Positions 6,506-6,607 of a stretch of 6,607 nt of DNA are shown here, piece by piece; position 1 is the stretch's first letter; each line of letters begins with the position of its first letter. The translations under genes were made by a program, and so were the position numbers. Location of the stretch: NCBI GenBank assembly GCA_046760155.1, contig JBHIDQ010000082.1:1-6607 (forward strand). Reading direction: 5' to 3'. The DNA is from JBHIDQ01 sp046760155. GTDB taxonomy: Bacteria; Chloroflexota; Dehalococcoidia; Dehalococcoidales; RBG-16-60-22. The notes under the pieces are model-generated. The model ran no database searches. It had not been told where the DNA came from and worked only from the letters and a program-made list of their open reading frames with translations.

Positions 6506-6607
6506 TCAATCTGGAAATAAACGGATTCTGTTCAGCACCACTCTTTTCTCATCAAGATAGGCGCTTATCACTGACTTACATTTGGGACATCTTCTCTCTT
6601 TTATGTC
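6506..6607 (-). CDS. C-terminal end of a small CPKC-containing protein, cut by the right edge
   Basis: Reading leftward from the right edge, 33 codons are open before TGA at 6508-6506. They read DIKERRCPKCKSVIS and so on, ending in RLFPD. The C-x2-C pair suggests half of a zinc-binding knuckle, with the other pair expected upstream outside the window. A REYYCPxC block some 20-25 residues from the end is seen in acetone-carboxylase gamma-like proteins that accompany hydantoinase/oxoprolinase-type subunits, and the spacing here is similar; this is a tentative resemblance from memory, not a match. The stub lies 31 bases upstream of the MaoC-like gene in the same direction, so it is probably the preceding operon member. 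A different frame over 6474-6548 also looks protein-like, so a frameshift near 6544-6547 cannot be ruled out. Confidence 0.5.
   Translation of the reverse strand, partial: DIKERRCPKCKSVISAYLDEKRVVLNRIRLFPD

Overview
The window is a compact stretch of ordinary-looking anaerobic or microaerobic bacterial metabolism: six substantially readable genes and one C-terminal stub. By eye the base composition is near 50% GC. Operons are tight, with overlapping stop and start codons. A ferredoxin-linked 2-oxoacid oxidoreductase next to an acyl-CoA ligase and a MaoC/FAS1-type hydratase-like protein suggests an anaerobe that processes organic or fatty acids. Uncultured Dehalococcoidia (Chloroflexota) or a similar sediment or groundwater bacterium would fit, but this taxonomic guess rests on gene types only and is weak. 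No rRNA, tRNA, CRISPR array, insertion sequence or phage feature was seen.

Left part, plus strand: the window opens inside a HAD-superfamily phosphatase gene of the HDHD2/NagD-like (subclass IIA) type. Its reading frame is open to the left edge, so the first ATG (62) is internal. A 256-base non-coding gap (668-923) follows, with a good sigma70-type promoter candidate (TTGACA, 17-base spacer, TATTCT), a predicted leader of roughly 140 bases and several small inverted repeats.

Centre, plus strand (924-3652): a four-gene operon encodes the alpha, beta, gamma and ferredoxin (delta) parts of a 2-oxoacid:ferredoxin oxidoreductase of the KorABC type. Alpha-beta and beta-gamma overlap by 1 and 14 bases. 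The complex oxidatively decarboxylates a 2-oxoacid to an acyl-CoA with TPP and passes electrons through Fe-S clusters to ferredoxin, or runs in reverse. The sequence does not fix the 2-oxoacid substrate.

Right part, minus strand (3654-6607): a convergent operon reads leftward. From its upstream end it holds the last 33 residues of a protein with a CPKC motif (cut by the right edge), a 400-residue double-hotdog MaoC/FAS1-like dehydratase, and an AMP-forming acyl-CoA ligase. The two operons end tail to tail with one base between their stop codons. Together the right-hand genes look like a module that activates a carboxylic acid to its CoA thioester and hydrates or dehydrates an acyl-CoA. The oxidoreductase could consume or supply CoA esters and reduced ferredoxin for the same metabolism, but that link is inference from proximity.

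I did not find a convincing undescribed system. The points most worth checking are the leader upstream of the oxidoreductase operon, the altered hydratase motif in the MaoC-like protein, the identity of the right-edge CPKC protein and a possible frameshift in it, and the substrate of the oxidoreductase.
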